Shown: positions 26,049 to 34,878, counted from the first letter of the stretch. The stretch is DNA of 64,000 nucleotides from Leucobacter allii (GCF_022919155.1 NZ_CP095045.1:2356001-2420000); one strand, 5' to 3'. Translations and numbers: made by a program. Notes: a model not told the origin generated them from the letters alone.

Positions 26049-27521
26049 ATGACCGCACCCGAGCCCCGGCTCCGCTTCGACGGAGTGACCGTCGACTTCG
26101 GCGCCACACGCGCGCTCGACGACATCGCCTTCGCCGTCGAACCCGGAGAGATCGTCGGCCTGCTCGGCCACAACGGCGCGGGGAAGAGCACGCTGTTCAA
26201 CGTCACCACCGGGGTGATCGGCGCGTCCTCCGGCGGTTTCGCCGTCGATGGCCAACGTGTGGAGGGCCGTCTCACCCCCCGGGAGGCGGCGCTGCGCGGC
26301 ATCACCGTCATCCACCAGGAACCCGCCCTCGCCCCGAACATGACGGTGCTCGAGAACCTGTTCCTCGCCCGAGCGGCGCCGAGCGCGGCCGAGCGTCAGC
26401 GCCGCGCGCGCGAGGCGCTGGCCGAGGTCGGCGCGGATCTTCCGCTCGACATGCCGGTGGAAGCGCTGGGGCTCGGCGAGCGCCAGCTGGTCGACATCGC
26501 GCGCGGGATGCTCTCGGGCACGATGAAGGTACTGCTGCTCGACGAGCCCACCGCCGCCCTCGGCAAGGCGGAAACGGACGCCCTGCACGCCCTCATCCGG
26601 CGCTTCGCCGCGCAGGGGGTCTCGGTGCTCTACGTCTCGCACCGACTGCCCGACATCATGGAGGTCTGCAGCCGCATCGTCGTGCTGCGCGGGGGCGCCC
26701 TGGTGGTCGACGGACCGGCGAGCGACTTCACGCCGGCGCTGCTCGCCGAAGCGCTCGTCCCCGACCTGCGCTCGCTCGACTTCACCCGCGTCGAGCCCGG
26801 GGCCGAGGTCGTCGCCTATGCGCTGTCCGGCGGCGAGATCACCGCCCGCGCCGGGGAGGTGGTGGGGCTGTTCGGCATGGCCGGGGGCGAGCAGTTCGGC
26901 ATCGCGGCGCAGCTCGCGGGCGCGGCCGCGGATCCCAGACCGTATCGCCTGTGCGGCTCCGAGGTCCGCTTCGCCTCACCGGGCCGGGCGATCCGCCGCG
27001 GCGTCTTCTTCGTGCCGCCGGATCGCGACACGGAGGGCCTCATCGCCTCGGAGACCGCCCTCGACAACGTCATGCTCCCCTGGTACTCGGAAGGTCCCTC
27101 GCGCGGCTGGTGGGTGTCCACCCGCTCGGGCGCCGACACCTACGCCCGCGCCCGGGCCGGCCTCGACATCCGCGGGCCCTCGGCCGATGCCGAGGTCTCC
27201 CAGTTCTCCGGCGGCAACCGCCAGAAGCATCTGCTCGCCCGCTGGCTCTACCCCGCCGAGCCGACCCTGCTCGTGCTCGCCCAGCCGACCCAGGGCGTCG
27301 ACGTCGGCGCGAAGCTCGACATCGTCGAGGCGACGCGCGCGGCCGCCGCGAACGGCGCCGCCGTGATCGTCGCGTCCAGCGAGTCGGACGAGATCGCGAG
27401 CATGTGCGATCGCGCATACACCGTGCTCGGCGACCGGCTCGTGCCGGTCCCCCGCTCGGAGTCATTCAACGCCCAGCTGCTCTCCTCCCTCCTCGGCCTC
27501 GCCGAGCCCGCGCACGCCTGA
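26049..27521 (+). CDS. Sugar-type ABC transporter ATP-binding protein (two domains)
   Basis: A 490-residue tandem ATPase of the RbsA/MglA type. Domain 1 has Walker A GLLGHNGAGKSTLF, signature LGLGERQLVDIARG (degenerate LSGGQ) and Walker B KVLLLDEPTAALGK. Domain 2 has a degenerate Walker A (GLFGMAGGEQFG), an intact signature FSGGNRQKHLLARW and TLLVLAQPTQGVDVGAK. This one-good-one-weak layout is normal for CUT2 importers. It energises uptake with the single permease at 27534. ATG at 26049 lies 46 bp after the intercistronic hairpin. Confidence 0.93.
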   Translation: MTAPEPRLRFDGVTVDFGATRALDDIAFAVEPGEIVGLLGHNGAGKSTLFNVTTGVIGASSGGFAVDGQRVEGRLTPREAALRGITVIHQEPALAPNMTVLENLFLARAAPSAAERQRRAREALAEVGADLPLDMPVEALGLGERQLVDIARGMLSGTMKVLLLDEPTAALGKAETDALHALIRRFAAQGVSVLYVSHRLPDIMEVCSRIVVLRGGALVVDGPASDFTPALLAEALVPDLRSLDFTRVEPGAEVVAYALSGGEITARAGEVVGLFGMAGGEQFGIAAQLAGAAADPRPYRLCGSEVRFASPGRAIRRGVFFVPPDRDTEGLIASETALDNVMLPWYSEGPSRGWWVSTRSGADTYARARAGLDIRGPSADAEVSQFSGGNRQKHLLARWLYPAEPTLLVLAQPTQGVDVGAKLDIVEATRAAAANGAAVIVASSESDEIASMCDRAYTVLGDRLVPVPRSESFNAQLLSSLLGLAEPAHA

Positions 27522-27533
27522 ACGGAACCCACC

Positions 27534-28556
27534 ATGAACACCGAACGCCTCAAGATCTTCGCCGCCAAAAACGGCATCTTCCTCGCACTCATCGTGCTCA
27601 TCGCGGTCTTCTCGATCCTGCGGCCGAACTTCTTCTCCTTCGCGAACGGGCAGAGCATCCTGCTGCAGGCCGCCGAGCTCGGCCTCATCGCGATTCCGGC
27701 GGCATTCCTCATCATGTCGGGAACGATCGACCTCTCCGTCGGCTCCGTGGCCTCGGTGGCGGCGATCACCGGCGGGCTGACCATGAGCGGCACCGGATCC
27801 ACGCTGCTCGGCTTCGCCGTGGCTCTCGGCACCGGCGTGGCGGCCGGCGCGCTCAACGGCTTCCTCGTCGCCTACCTGCGGCTCAACTCCTTCGTGGTGA
27901 CGCTGGGCGCGCTGAGCGTGTGGGGCGGCCTCGCCCTGCTGCTCTCCGACGGACGCACGATCCCGCGCGCCGAACTGCCCGAGGCCTTCCGAGCGATCGG
28001 CACGCTGAAGCTCGGGCCGGTGCCGATCCAGATCGTCGCACTGCTCGTCGTCATCGCGCTGGGCTGGTACGTGCTCAATCACACGACCTTCGGCAAATCG
28101 GTGAAGGCGATCGGCGGCAACGAGCGGGCCGCGCGGCTCATGGGCGTGAACGTGCAGCGCTCCCGCTTCCTGCTCTTCGTGGCGACCGGCGGCTTCGCCG
28201 CCCTCGCGGGGCTGTTCCTCTCCGCGAAGGTGCAATCCGCGAACCCCAACATCGGCTCCGGGCTGGAGCTCGAGGTGCTCACCGTCGTGCTGCTCGGCGG
28301 CGTCGCCTTCGAGGGCGGCGTCGGCCGGATCAGCGGCGTCGTGGCGGGCCTGCTGTTCTTCCGGGTGCTGCGCGCCGGACTCGTGTTCATGCAGGCGTCG
28401 CCGTTCCTGCAGACGATCCTCGTCGGCGCCACCCTCATCGTCGCCGTGGCGCTCGACAGCTCGATCCAGCGCATGATCCGCACGTCGTGGGCGCGGCTCG
28501 GGCGCAGGGCCGTCGCCGAGGAGCCCGCCGAGCGGCAGACCGCGGCGACGGGGTAG
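27534..28556 (+). CDS. Sugar-type ABC transporter permease (RbsC-like)
   Basis: A 340-residue RbsC-like permease with multiple membrane spans: IFLALIVLIAVFSIL, LGLIAIPAAFLIMSGTIDLS, STLLGFAVALGTGVAAG and LEVLTVVLLGGVAFEGGVGR. The motif NERAARLMGVNVQRSRFLLF is the cytoplasmic coupling region seen in CUT2 permeases. A single permease gene implies a homodimer in the membrane. It begins 12 bp after the ATPase and ends the operon. A 7-bp GGAGCGC/GCGCTCC hairpin (28567-28583) follows the stop. Confidence 0.93.
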   Translation: MNTERLKIFAAKNGIFLALIVLIAVFSILRPNFFSFANGQSILLQAAELGLIAIPAAFLIMSGTIDLSVGSVASVAAITGGLTMSGTGSTLLGFAVALGTGVAAGALNGFLVAYLRLNSFVVTLGALSVWGGLALLLSDGRTIPRAELPEAFRAIGTLKLGPVPIQIVALLVVIALGWYVLNHTTFGKSVKAIGGNERAARLMGVNVQRSRFLLFVATGGFAALAGLFLSAKVQSANPNIGSGLELEVLTVVLLGGVAFEGGVGRISGVVAGLLFFRVLRAGLVFMQASPFLQTILVGATLIVAVALDSSIQRMIRTSWARLGRRAVAEEPAERQTAATG

Positions 28557-28566
28557 CACGCGCGGC

Positions 28567-28583
28567 GGAGCGCGGGGCGCTCC
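28567..28583. terminator. Stem-loop after ABC operon
   Basis: GGAGCGC and GCGCTCC form a 7-bp stem around GGG, 11 bp after the permease stop and 45 bp beyond the end of the convergent membrane-protein gene. Confidence 0.5.
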
Positions 28584-28627
28584 GGGCACGCTCCGTCCCG
28601 CGCTCCGCGGACGGGTAGTCCATCCGC

Positions 28628-29800
28628 CTATCCGAGCTCCTCGACCGCCTCGCCACGCGCGTCCATGCGGTAGCTCACGGAGTGGTAGTCGTCGGAGAAG
28701 GAGAAACCGACCTCGACGGGACCGACCGACCGGCCGAAGGTCTCGCTCTCGATGTCGGAGTCCGTGCCGCGCCCGAGGGTGAGCGTGACCTCATCGAGCG
28801 CGGTGACGCCGGCCTCCGCCGCCGTCGCCTCGACCGCCGGCCACAGCGCCGCCCAATCGACGTCGCGCGCGTCGAACTGCTCGAGCTCCGTCTCCGGCTG
28901 GATCGTGGCGGCCCCGCGGTGCTCGACGAGTCCGCCGCGGTACATCCAGGTATCCGTCTCGATCGCGCCGGGCGAAAGCGGCGCGTCCACGATCACGTAC
29001 GCGTCCGTGACGACGACGTCGACGAGGTTCCCGTGACCGATCTCGTGCCCGAGCGCGGAGACGGCCGCCTCGAGATCCTCCGGACTGCGCAGATCCGCGT
29101 GCAGCCGCCCTTCGGGGATCGCCGCGAGCGTCTGCGCCACGGCTACCCGGTACGGCGCGAGCACGATCCCGACGCCCACGGCGAGGACGAGGGCGTATCC
29201 GAGCATGCGCAGCGGCCTGCCGCGGCGCCCGGTGCCCACGAGCGGGGAGCGCCGCGAGCCGTCGGCCCTGAGCCCGCCGGGATCGGATCGCCGCAGCGGC
29301 CCGGCCGCGCTCGCGGACGGCACCGCGTCGACGACCCGGAAGGCCTCCGCGCTCGTGGCGGGCTCGTCGACGAGCGCGACGTCGGGCCGACCCGGGACGA
29401 GGATCGCGACGGCGCGGACCGTCCCCGGCTGGAAGGCGGGGATCTCCGTCAGCGGCACGATCTGCCTGAGGGCCGCCCGAAAGGCCGGTCCGTCCTGCGG
29501 CTGCACCGTCAGCTCGAGCTCGCACACGGGCTGATCGTTGATCCGCGTCCCCGTCTGGCGCAGCGCGTCGATCCGCGCGAGGCCGAGCCTGCCCGCTTCC
29601 ACGGCCGCGCGCGTCGCCGCGGGATCGGCCCGTGCGAGGCCGCTCGACGCCCGGGCCACGAGGACGAGAACGCCCGACAGCGACGCGACCGTCATGCCCG
29701 TGGGGAACGCCCAGGCCGCCGCGCCGGGGTGGCCGATGATCATCATGAGCACGCCGCCGAGCACGACCCCGACGGCCAGGAAGAACAGGAATCTCAACAT
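28628..29800 (-). CDS. Hypothetical membrane protein, 390 aa
   Basis: The protein starts [20 protein letters not shown], with two N-terminal membrane segments to about residue 50. A cytoplasmic domain with an SHOCT-like/DUF3592-like pattern follows ([26 protein letters not shown]-type [20 protein letters not shown]). A third membrane segment ([20 protein letters not shown]) leads to a C-terminal extracytoplasmic domain with [18 protein letters not shown] do not recognise the full architecture. ATG at 29800 has TAGCCT 7 nt upstream. It diverges from xseB. Confidence 0.75.
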   Translation of the reverse strand: MLRFLFFLAVGVVLGGVLMMIIGHPGAAAWAFPTGMTVASLSGVLVLVARASSGLARADPAATRAAVEAGRLGLARIDALRQTGTRINDQPVCELELTVQPQDGPAFRAALRQIVPLTEIPAFQPGTVRAVAILVPGRPDVALVDEPATSAEAFRVVDAVPSASAAGPLRRSDPGGLRADGSRRSPLVGTGRRGRPLRMLGYALVLAVGVGIVLAPYRVAVAQTLAAIPEGRLHADLRSPEDLEAAVSALGHEIGHGNLVDVVVTDAYVIVDAPLSPGAIETDTWMYRGGLVEHRGAATIQPETELEQFDARDVDWAALWPAVEATAAEAGVTALDEVTLTLGRGTDSDIESETFGRSVGPVEVGFSFSDDYHSVSYRMDARGEAVEELG

Positions 29801-29909
29801 CGACACCAGGCTAGCGCGCGACGTCGCGCCGGTCCGCGGGATCCGGCCCTGCGCGGCGCCGGCGCGACGCATCCCGGGGTGCCCAGCGGCGGGAGGTAAG
29901 CTGGAGGGC

Positions 29910-30155
29910 ATGGCAGACACGGTGAGCCCGGATCCGGCCGCGCTCAGCTACGAACAGGCGCGCGACGAACTGATCCAGGTGGTCGGCAGACTCGAGCAGG
30001 GCGGCACGACCCTCGAGGAGTCGCTGCAGCTGTGGGAACGCGGCGAGGCGCTCGCGGCGCGCTGCGAGGAGTGGCTCCTCGGCGCGCGCAAGCGCCTCGA
30101 GGCCGCGCGCCGGAATGCCGGCGACGGCGATGCGCCCGCCGGGGGCGACGCGTAG
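29910..30155 (+). CDS. xseB: Exodeoxyribonuclease VII small subunit XseB
   Basis: An 81-residue Xse[41 protein letters not shown] and [15 protein letters not shown] form the helical hairpin that binds the large subunit. Four or more small subunits bind each XseA. A TAAGCT box lies 7 nt before the ATG, with GGAGG between, so either leaderless or a short leader is possible. It is normally immediately downstream of xseA, but here it heads its own unit with DUF4245 (3 bp gap) and carbonic anhydrase. Confidence 0.93.
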   Translation: MADTVSPDPAALSYEQARDELIQVVGRLEQGGTTLEESLQLWERGEALAARCEEWLLGARKRLEAARRNAGDGDAPAGGDA

Positions 30156-30158
30156 TCC

Positions 30159-30872
30159 ATGGCGAAGAAGCACAAGCCCCCGGTCGTGGTCGCCGAGCTC
30201 GGCCGCCCCGAGACCCCGGCGGAGACCGCCGCGCGCAAGGCCACCGACAGCCGCCTCTACCGCGAGCGGAAGACCGTCAACAATCTCGTCTTCTCGCTGC
30301 TCGTGAGTCTCGCCCTCGTCGTCGTGATGGTGCTCATCGTGCCCCGCGGGGACGACGCCTTCTCCGAGCACGCGGTCGACGTGCCGAGCCTCGCGTCGGA
30401 GGCGTCGCCGAGCGCCGGCCGCGAGCTCGCGGCCCCCGAAGTGCCCGCGGCGTGGAAGGCGAAGCAGGCGACCCTGCGCGGCAGCGGCGACGGCGTCACC
30501 GCGTGGCAGATCAACTACACGACCGTCGACGAGACCACCGGAGCCGAGGCCTACGCGGCCGTCGTGCAGGCGTTCACCGCCGACGGCTCCCCCGTCGACG
30601 AGACGTGGATCGCGACGGAGCTTGAGCAGCAGGCCGCGACGGGCACCGAGGAGATCGGCGGGATCTCCTGGACGGTCTACGACCACCCGGATCGCGATCC
30701 CGACTCGAGCAACATGCGATTCGGCCTCGTCGGCGACTGGCAGGGGGACGCGATCCTCGTCTACGGCACCGACAGCGCGGCGACCCTGCGCGTCCTCGCC
30801 GCAGACGTCGCCGCGTCGCTGCAGGCCGCGCCCGCGGCCGGAACCGACCCCACAACGGAGGAGGAAGAATGA
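30159..30872 (+). CDS. DUF4245 domain-containing protein
   Basis: A 237-residue single-pass membrane protein. A charged cytoplasmic N-terminus (KKHKPPVVVAELGRPETP) precedes a membrane anchor (NNLVFSLLVSLALVVVMVLI, about residues 46-65). An extracytoplasmic DUF4245 domain follows, with VPAAWKAKQATLRGSGDG, WQINYTTVDETTGAEAYAAV and WTVYDHPDRDPDSS. The function is unknown, but the family is conserved next to glpX/fum in Actinobacteria. It is 3 bp after xseB, and its TGA overlaps the next ATG (ATGA), so the three genes are coupled. Confidence 0.9.
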   Translation: MAKKHKPPVVVAELGRPETPAETAARKATDSRLYRERKTVNNLVFSLLVSLALVVVMVLIVPRGDDAFSEHAVDVPSLASEASPSAGRELAAPEVPAAWKAKQATLRGSGDGVTAWQINYTTVDETTGAEAYAAVVQAFTADGSPVDETWIATELEQQAATGTEEIGGISWTVYDHPDRDPDSSNMRFGLVGDWQGDAILVYGTDSAATLRVLAADVAASLQAAPAAGTDPTTEEEE

Positions 30873-31543
30873 CCGCACCGCGCGTCACCCCGCAGGAGGC
30901 CTGGAACGCGTTCGCCGCCGGCAACGAACGCTTCGTCACCGGTGCCTCCGCGCACCCGAACCAGGATGTGGAGCGCCGCTCCGAGCTCGTGAACTCGCAG
31001 ACCCCCGACGTGGCGCTGTTCGGCTGCTCCGACTCCCGCCTCGCGGCGGAGATCATCTTCGACTGCGGCCTCGGCGACCTCTTCATCGCCCGCAACATGG
31101 GGCACGTCGTCGCGGAATCGATCACGGCCTCGATGGAGTACGCGGTCACGCAGCTCGGCACCTCCCTCATCGTCGTGCTCGCGCACGACTCCTGCGGCGC
31201 CGTCGCGGCGGCGATCGACCAGTCGAGCCGCACGCCGTCGGAGACGACGGACTCCGTGCGCCACACTCTCGCGCCGATCCAGCCCTCGGTGCAGCAGCGC
31301 TGGCTGCGCGACAACACCGACACCCCCTACGCCGATCCGAGCCGCATCGACGCGAACGCCGTGGGCCGCATCCATCTCGCCTCGACCGTGAGCGAACTGC
31401 TGCGCACCTCCCGCGTCATCAGCGACGCCGTCGACGCCGGCACCCTCGCCGTCGTCGGCTGCCAGTACCGGCTCACCGAGGGGCGCGCCGTGCCCTACAC
31501 GGTCGTCGGCCCCGTCGAGCTCGAGCTCGCGCCGCTCGACTGA
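30869..31543 (+). CDS. Beta-class carbonic anhydrase
   Basis: A 224-residue zinc enzyme that interconverts CO2 and bicarbonate. The ligand and catalytic set is complete: ALFGCSDSRLAAEI gives C53, D55 and R57, and VVLAHDSCGAVAAA gives H106 and C109. GLGDLFIARNMGHVV and VVGCQYRLTEGRAVPY are family features. There is no signal peptide, so it acts in the cytoplasm, perhaps supplying bicarbonate to carboxylases. It overlaps the DUF4245 gene by 4 nt and is 115 bp from fumC. Confidence 0.95.
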   Translation: MTAPRVTPQEAWNAFAAGNERFVTGASAHPNQDVERRSELVNSQTPDVALFGCSDSRLAAEIIFDCGLGDLFIARNMGHVVAESITASMEYAVTQLGTSLIVVLAHDSCGAVAAAIDQSSRTPSETTDSVRHTLAPIQPSVQQRWLRDNTDTPYADPSRIDANAVGRIHLASTVSELLRTSRVISDAVDAGTLAVVGCQYRLTEGRAVPYTVVGPVELELAPLD

Positions 31544-31658
31544 TCGACGCGGGCGCGCTCCGGAGCGCGACCCGCTCCACCGCAGTCCCCGCACATCCCG
31601 TCGTCCCGCGGCAGCGCAGCGTTCCGCGGGGTTCCACCCCTGACACCGAAGGAAGACC

Positions 31659-33083
31659 GTGACCACTCAGCACAGCGCAGACAGCACCGTCGAGTACCGC
31701 ATCGAGCACGACACCATGGGCGAGGTCCGGGTGCCCAAGGACGCGCTCTACGCCGCGCAGACGCAGCGCGCCGTCGAGAACTTCCCGATCTCCGGCACGG
31801 GTCTCGAGCCGGCGCAGATCGTCGCGCTGGCGCGCATCAAGCGCGCCGCCGCGATCGCGAACAAGGAGCTCGGCATCCTGGAGGCGCCCACCGCCGACGC
31901 CATCGTCGCCGCCGCGGACGAGATCATCGCGGGATCCCACCACGAGCAGTTCCCGGTGGACACCTACCAGACCGGCTCCGGCACCTCCTCGAACATGAAC
32001 ATGAACGAGGTGCTCGCGACGCTCGCGACGCGGCATCTCGGCGCCCCGGTGCACCCGAACGATCACGTCAACGCCTCGCAGTCGTCCAACGACGTCTTCC
32101 CCACCTCCGTGCACATCGCCGTCACGGGCGCGCTCATCGAGCAGCTGACCCCCGCGCTCGCGCACCTCGCCGAGGCGCTCGAGGCGAAGGCCGAGCAGTG
32201 GAAGTCGGCCGTGAAGTCGGGCCGCACGCACCTCATGGACGCGACCCCGGTGACCCTCGGGCAGGAGTTCGGCGGCTTCGCCGCGCAGATCCGCTACGGC
32301 ATCGAGCGCGTTCAGGCCGCGCTCCCCCGCGTCGCCGAGGTGCCCCAGGGCGGCACCGCCGTCGGCACCGGCATCAACACGCCCCTCGGCTTCCCCGAGA
32401 AGGTCATCGCCGAGATCGCGGCCTCGAGCGGGCTGCCCATCACCGAGGCGCGCAACCACTTCGAGGCGCAGGCGAACCGCGACGGCCTGGTCGAGGCCTC
32501 CGGCGCGCTGCGCACCATCGCCGTCTCGCTCACGAAGATCAACAACGACATTCGCTGGATGGGCTCGGGGCCGAACACCGGGCTCGCGGAGCTCCACATC
32601 CCCGACCTGCAGCCGGGCTCGTCCATCATGCCGGGCAAGGTCAACCCCGTCGTGCCCGAGGCCGTGCTGATGGTCTGCGCGCGGGTCATCGGCAACGATG
32701 CGACGATCGCGTGGTCCGGCGCCTCCGGGGCCTTCGAGCTCAACGTGCAGATCCCCGTCATGGGCACGGCGCTGCTCGAGTCGATCCGCCTGCTCGCGAA
32801 TGCCTCCCTCGTGCTCGCCGACAAGACCATCGCCGGGCTCGAGGCGAACCTCGACCGGGCGGCGGCGCTGGCCGGCATGAGCCCCTCGACCGTCACCCCG
32901 CTCAACCGCCTCATCGGCTACGAGGCGGCGGCGAAGATCGCGAAGCACTCCGTCGCGAAGGGCATCACCGTGCGCGAGGCCGTCGTCGATCTCGGCTACG
33001 TGGAGCGCGGCGAGGTCAGCGAGGCCGAACTCGATCAGGCCCTCGATCTGCTCTCGATGACCCACCCGGGCGTCGCGAAGTAG
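31659..33083 (+). CDS. fumC: Class II fumarate hydratase
   Basis: A 474-residue FumC that interconverts fumarate and malate in the TCA cycle. The family signature is [32 protein letters not shown] carries the catalytic histidine, and [15 protein letters not shown] and [15 protein letters not shown] are the other active-site segments contributed by each subunit. The iron-free class II type is oxygen-stable. GTG at 31659 follows GAAGGAAG. A perfect 16-bp terminator stem begins 28 bp after the stop. Confidence 0.97.
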   Translation: MTTQHSADSTVEYRIEHDTMGEVRVPKDALYAAQTQRAVENFPISGTGLEPAQIVALARIKRAAAIANKELGILEAPTADAIVAAADEIIAGSHHEQFPVDTYQTGSGTSSNMNMNEVLATLATRHLGAPVHPNDHVNASQSSNDVFPTSVHIAVTGALIEQLTPALAHLAEALEAKAEQWKSAVKSGRTHLMDATPVTLGQEFGGFAAQIRYGIERVQAALPRVAEVPQGGTAVGTGINTPLGFPEKVIAEIAASSGLPITEARNHFEAQANRDGLVEASGALRTIAVSLTKINNDIRWMGSGPNTGLAELHIPDLQPGSSIMPGKVNPVVPEAVLMVCARVIGNDATIAWSGASGAFELNVQIPVMGTALLESIRLLANASLVLADKTIAGLEANLDRAAALAGMSPSTVTPLNRLIGYEAAAKIAKHSVAKGITVREAVVDLGYVERGEVSEAELDQALDLLSMTHPGVAK

Positions 33084-33110
33084 ACGCGCGGCACGTCGCG
33101 CTGTGCGGCA

Positions 33111-33146
33111 GTCGGGGCCCGGGATCGCAGGATCCCGGGCCCCGAC
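33111..33146 (+). terminator. Strong stem-loop terminator after fumC
   Basis: GTCGGGGCCCGGGATC pairs perfectly (16 bp) with GATCCCGGGCCCCGAC around GCAG. There is no downstream T-run, only GCTTGT, as often seen in high-GC genomes. Confidence 0.85.
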
Positions 33147-33281
33147 GCTTGTCGGGCCCGAGCACTCGGCCCGCCGGTGCACGCCGTCCACAGGCGCCAG
33201 GAGCGAACGAGCGGCACCCGAACGATCCACAGATCGTCTGGGACCGCGTCGCGGCTGCCGCACGGCGACCAGACTCGAGGC

Positions 33282-34316
33282 ATGGCGCGGCTCGAACGGC
33301 GGATCAGGGACATCGGCGGTGCCCTGCGCCGCGCCGCGGATCTCGAGCGCGACGGCGTCTCGGCGCGGGAGCGCGCCGCGCTCGTCCGCGATGGCGCGCT
33401 CGTCCGCGTCCGGCGCGGGTGGTTCGCACGAGCGGAGGACTGGCGGGCCTGGTTCCCGGAGGATCGGCACGTCGCCGCCGTGCTCGCCGCGCATCGGGAC
33501 GCGGCGACGCCGCCGCTGTTCTCCCATCATTCCGCGGCCGCGCTGCTCGGGCTTCCGCTCTGGCGCCTCCGCGCTGAGCCCGTGCACGTGATCTCGACGC
33601 GCAGCGCGGCGAGCGGGAGCGGGATCCGCCGCCACGACCTGCGGGTCCCGCGGCGCGACCTCGGCGGGGTGGCGGGCGTCCGCTGCACCGGTTTCGAGCG
33701 GACCCTGCTGGATCTGGCGCGCGTCGCCGACGAGGCAGCGCTCGTGGGCATCGCCGACGCCGTGCTGCGACGCGCCGTCGGAGCGGGGCGCGGCATCGGG
33801 GCGGGGCGCGGCATCGGGGCGGGGCGCGGCATCGGGGCGGGGCGCGGCATCGACCCCGACCGTGTCGAGGCGTGGCGACGCGGTATGCGCGAGCGCTGCG
33901 ACGATGCCGGAGGCATGCGCGGCGCACGGCTGCTCCGGCGGGTGATCGCGTTCGCGGATCCCCGTGCCGACTCGGTGCTCGAGGGGGTCAGCCGCCTGCA
34001 CTTCGCGCGCCTCGGCATCGCGGTGGACCTCCAGCGGCGCGTGCCCCGAGAGGACGGCGGGCACTACGACGTGGACTTCGAACTCCTCGGTCTGGGCGTG
34101 CTCGGCGAGGCAGACGGCGAGGCGAAGTTCACGGACCCCGGGATGCTCGGCGGCCGGACGCCTCAGGAGGCCGTGCTGCGCGAGCGCCGGCGTGACCACT
34201 GGATCACCGGGAGCACGGGCCGACGGATGATCCACTGGGGGTATCGCGACGCGCAGAGCACCGAGCGCTTCGCCGCCATGCTGCGCGCGTACCGGATCCC
34301 CCTCCCCGACCGGTAG
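33282..34316 (+). CDS. AbiEi-like N-terminus with PD-(D/E)XK/DUF559-like C-terminus
   Basis: A 344-residue protein. Residues 1-60 resemble a winged helix at the start of AbiEi-type proteins (GVSARERAALVRDGALVRVR followed by GWFA). FSHHSAAALLGLPLWRLRAE and LRVPRRDLGGVAGVRCTGFE follow in the order typical of that group. The C-terminus has DSVLEGVSRLHFARLGI, YDVDFELLGLGVLGEADGEA and K, matching the D-ExK core of DUF559-like nucleases. No cognate AbiEii toxin lies nearby. Residues about 167-190 are four copies of GAGRGI from an 18-bp repeat. CAGACT lies 6 nt before the ATG. Catalysis is not shown. Confidence 0.72.
   Translation: MARLERRIRDIGGALRRAADLERDGVSARERAALVRDGALVRVRRGWFARAEDWRAWFPEDRHVAAVLAAHRDAATPPLFSHHSAAALLGLPLWRLRAEPVHVISTRSAASGSGIRRHDLRVPRRDLGGVAGVRCTGFERTLLDLARVADEAALVGIADAVLRRAVGAGRGIGAGRGIGAGRGIGAGRGIDPDRVEAWRRGMRERCDDAGGMRGARLLRRVIAFADPRADSVLEGVSRLHFARLGIAVDLQRRVPREDGGHYDVDFELLGLGVLGEADGEAKFTDPGMLGGRTPQEAVLRERRRDHWITGSTGRRMIHWGYRDAQSTERFAAMLRAYRIPLPDR
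33780..33851 (+). repeat. 18-bp tandem repeat inside the AbiEi-like gene
   Basis: Four head-to-tail copies of GGGGCGGGGCGCGGCATC (first copy with one or two changes) at 33780-33797, 33798-33815, 33816-33833 and 33834-33851. The unit is a multiple of three and encodes GAGRGI in frame, in a linker between the two domains. Copy number may vary between strains. Confidence 0.9.
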
Positions 34317-34620
34317 ACGGGGTGCGGCTCCGACGGACGGGACCGGCCTGCTGGCAGGACCGGCCTGCGGACGGGACCGGGCGTCGAGCAGAACCGGCCG
34401 GCGGGCAGGATCCCGATGTGCACGCGCGGGGCAGGACCGACCGGCGAGCAGGATCCCGATATGCGCGCGCCGGAGCAGGCGCGGCCGGAGAACCGGGTTC
34501 CGACACGCGCGGCCGGCGGACGAGACCCCGACACGCGCACCCCGCCTCGACGCCATGCGCACGCTGCCGCCGCGAGATCGTTCCCCATCGCATCGCGCCG
34601 TGCGCTCCACGCACGAGCCC
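34317..34620. repeat. Degenerate GC-rich repeat field, no gene
   Basis: After the AbiEi-like stop, related words recur: ACCGGCCTGC twice (34345-34375 area), GCAGGATCCCGATGTGCACG (near 34404) against GCAGGATCCCGATATGCGCG (near 34450), and CCGACACGCGC near 34500 and 34528. The period is roughly 45 bp, and the copies are decayed. Open frames on both strands through here reflect base composition and are not supported as genes. Confidence 0.65.
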
Positions 34621-34663
34621 CTATGCAATCTGCGAAACCCCATGAAACCGAACGTCAATACCG

Positions 34664-34777
34664 TAGGGTCTCGGAGGTTCCCTAGGGTCTCGACGACTGC
34701 ATAGGGTCTGGACGACTGCATAGGGTCTCGGAGGCTCCGTAGAGGCCCGACGACCTCATAGGGGGCCCGGCGATGAC
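34664..34777. repeat. 19-bp tandem repeat array
   Basis: Six units start exactly 19 bp apart, at 34664, 34683, 34702, 34721, 34740 and 34759. Each begins TAG. Two subtypes occur: TAGGGTCTCGGAGGTTCCC-like (units 1 and 4) and TAGGGTCTCGACGACTGCA-like (units 2, 3 and, decayed, 5). An inverted copy of the junction word, CCCTATGCA, lies at 34619-34627. The period is not a multiple of three, and no spacer is present, so it is neither coding nor a CRISPR array. Its role is unknown. Confidence 0.9.
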
Positions 34778-34878
34778 GCGGGGTCCGGCGGCGCCGGGGA
34801 CGGGGCACGAGGTCATCACGCGGCCGATCGCGCGGCGCACCGGTCGGCCGAGGAGGGGCGAGGTGGTCGCACTCCGGC

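Noticed and set aside
34204..34614. Reverse-strand frames within the GC-rich repeat field
   Set aside because: They translate repeats in different frames, with no ribosome-binding site or -10 box and no family resemblance.
34664..34777. CRISPR array
   Set aside because: Repeats abut with no unique spacers, the unit is only 19 bp, and no cas gene is present.
31473..34808. A 1111-codon reverse-strand frame spanning fumC and the repeat fields
   Set aside because: It is antisense to carbonic anhydrase and fumC and reads through the 19-bp array; no domain is recognisable.
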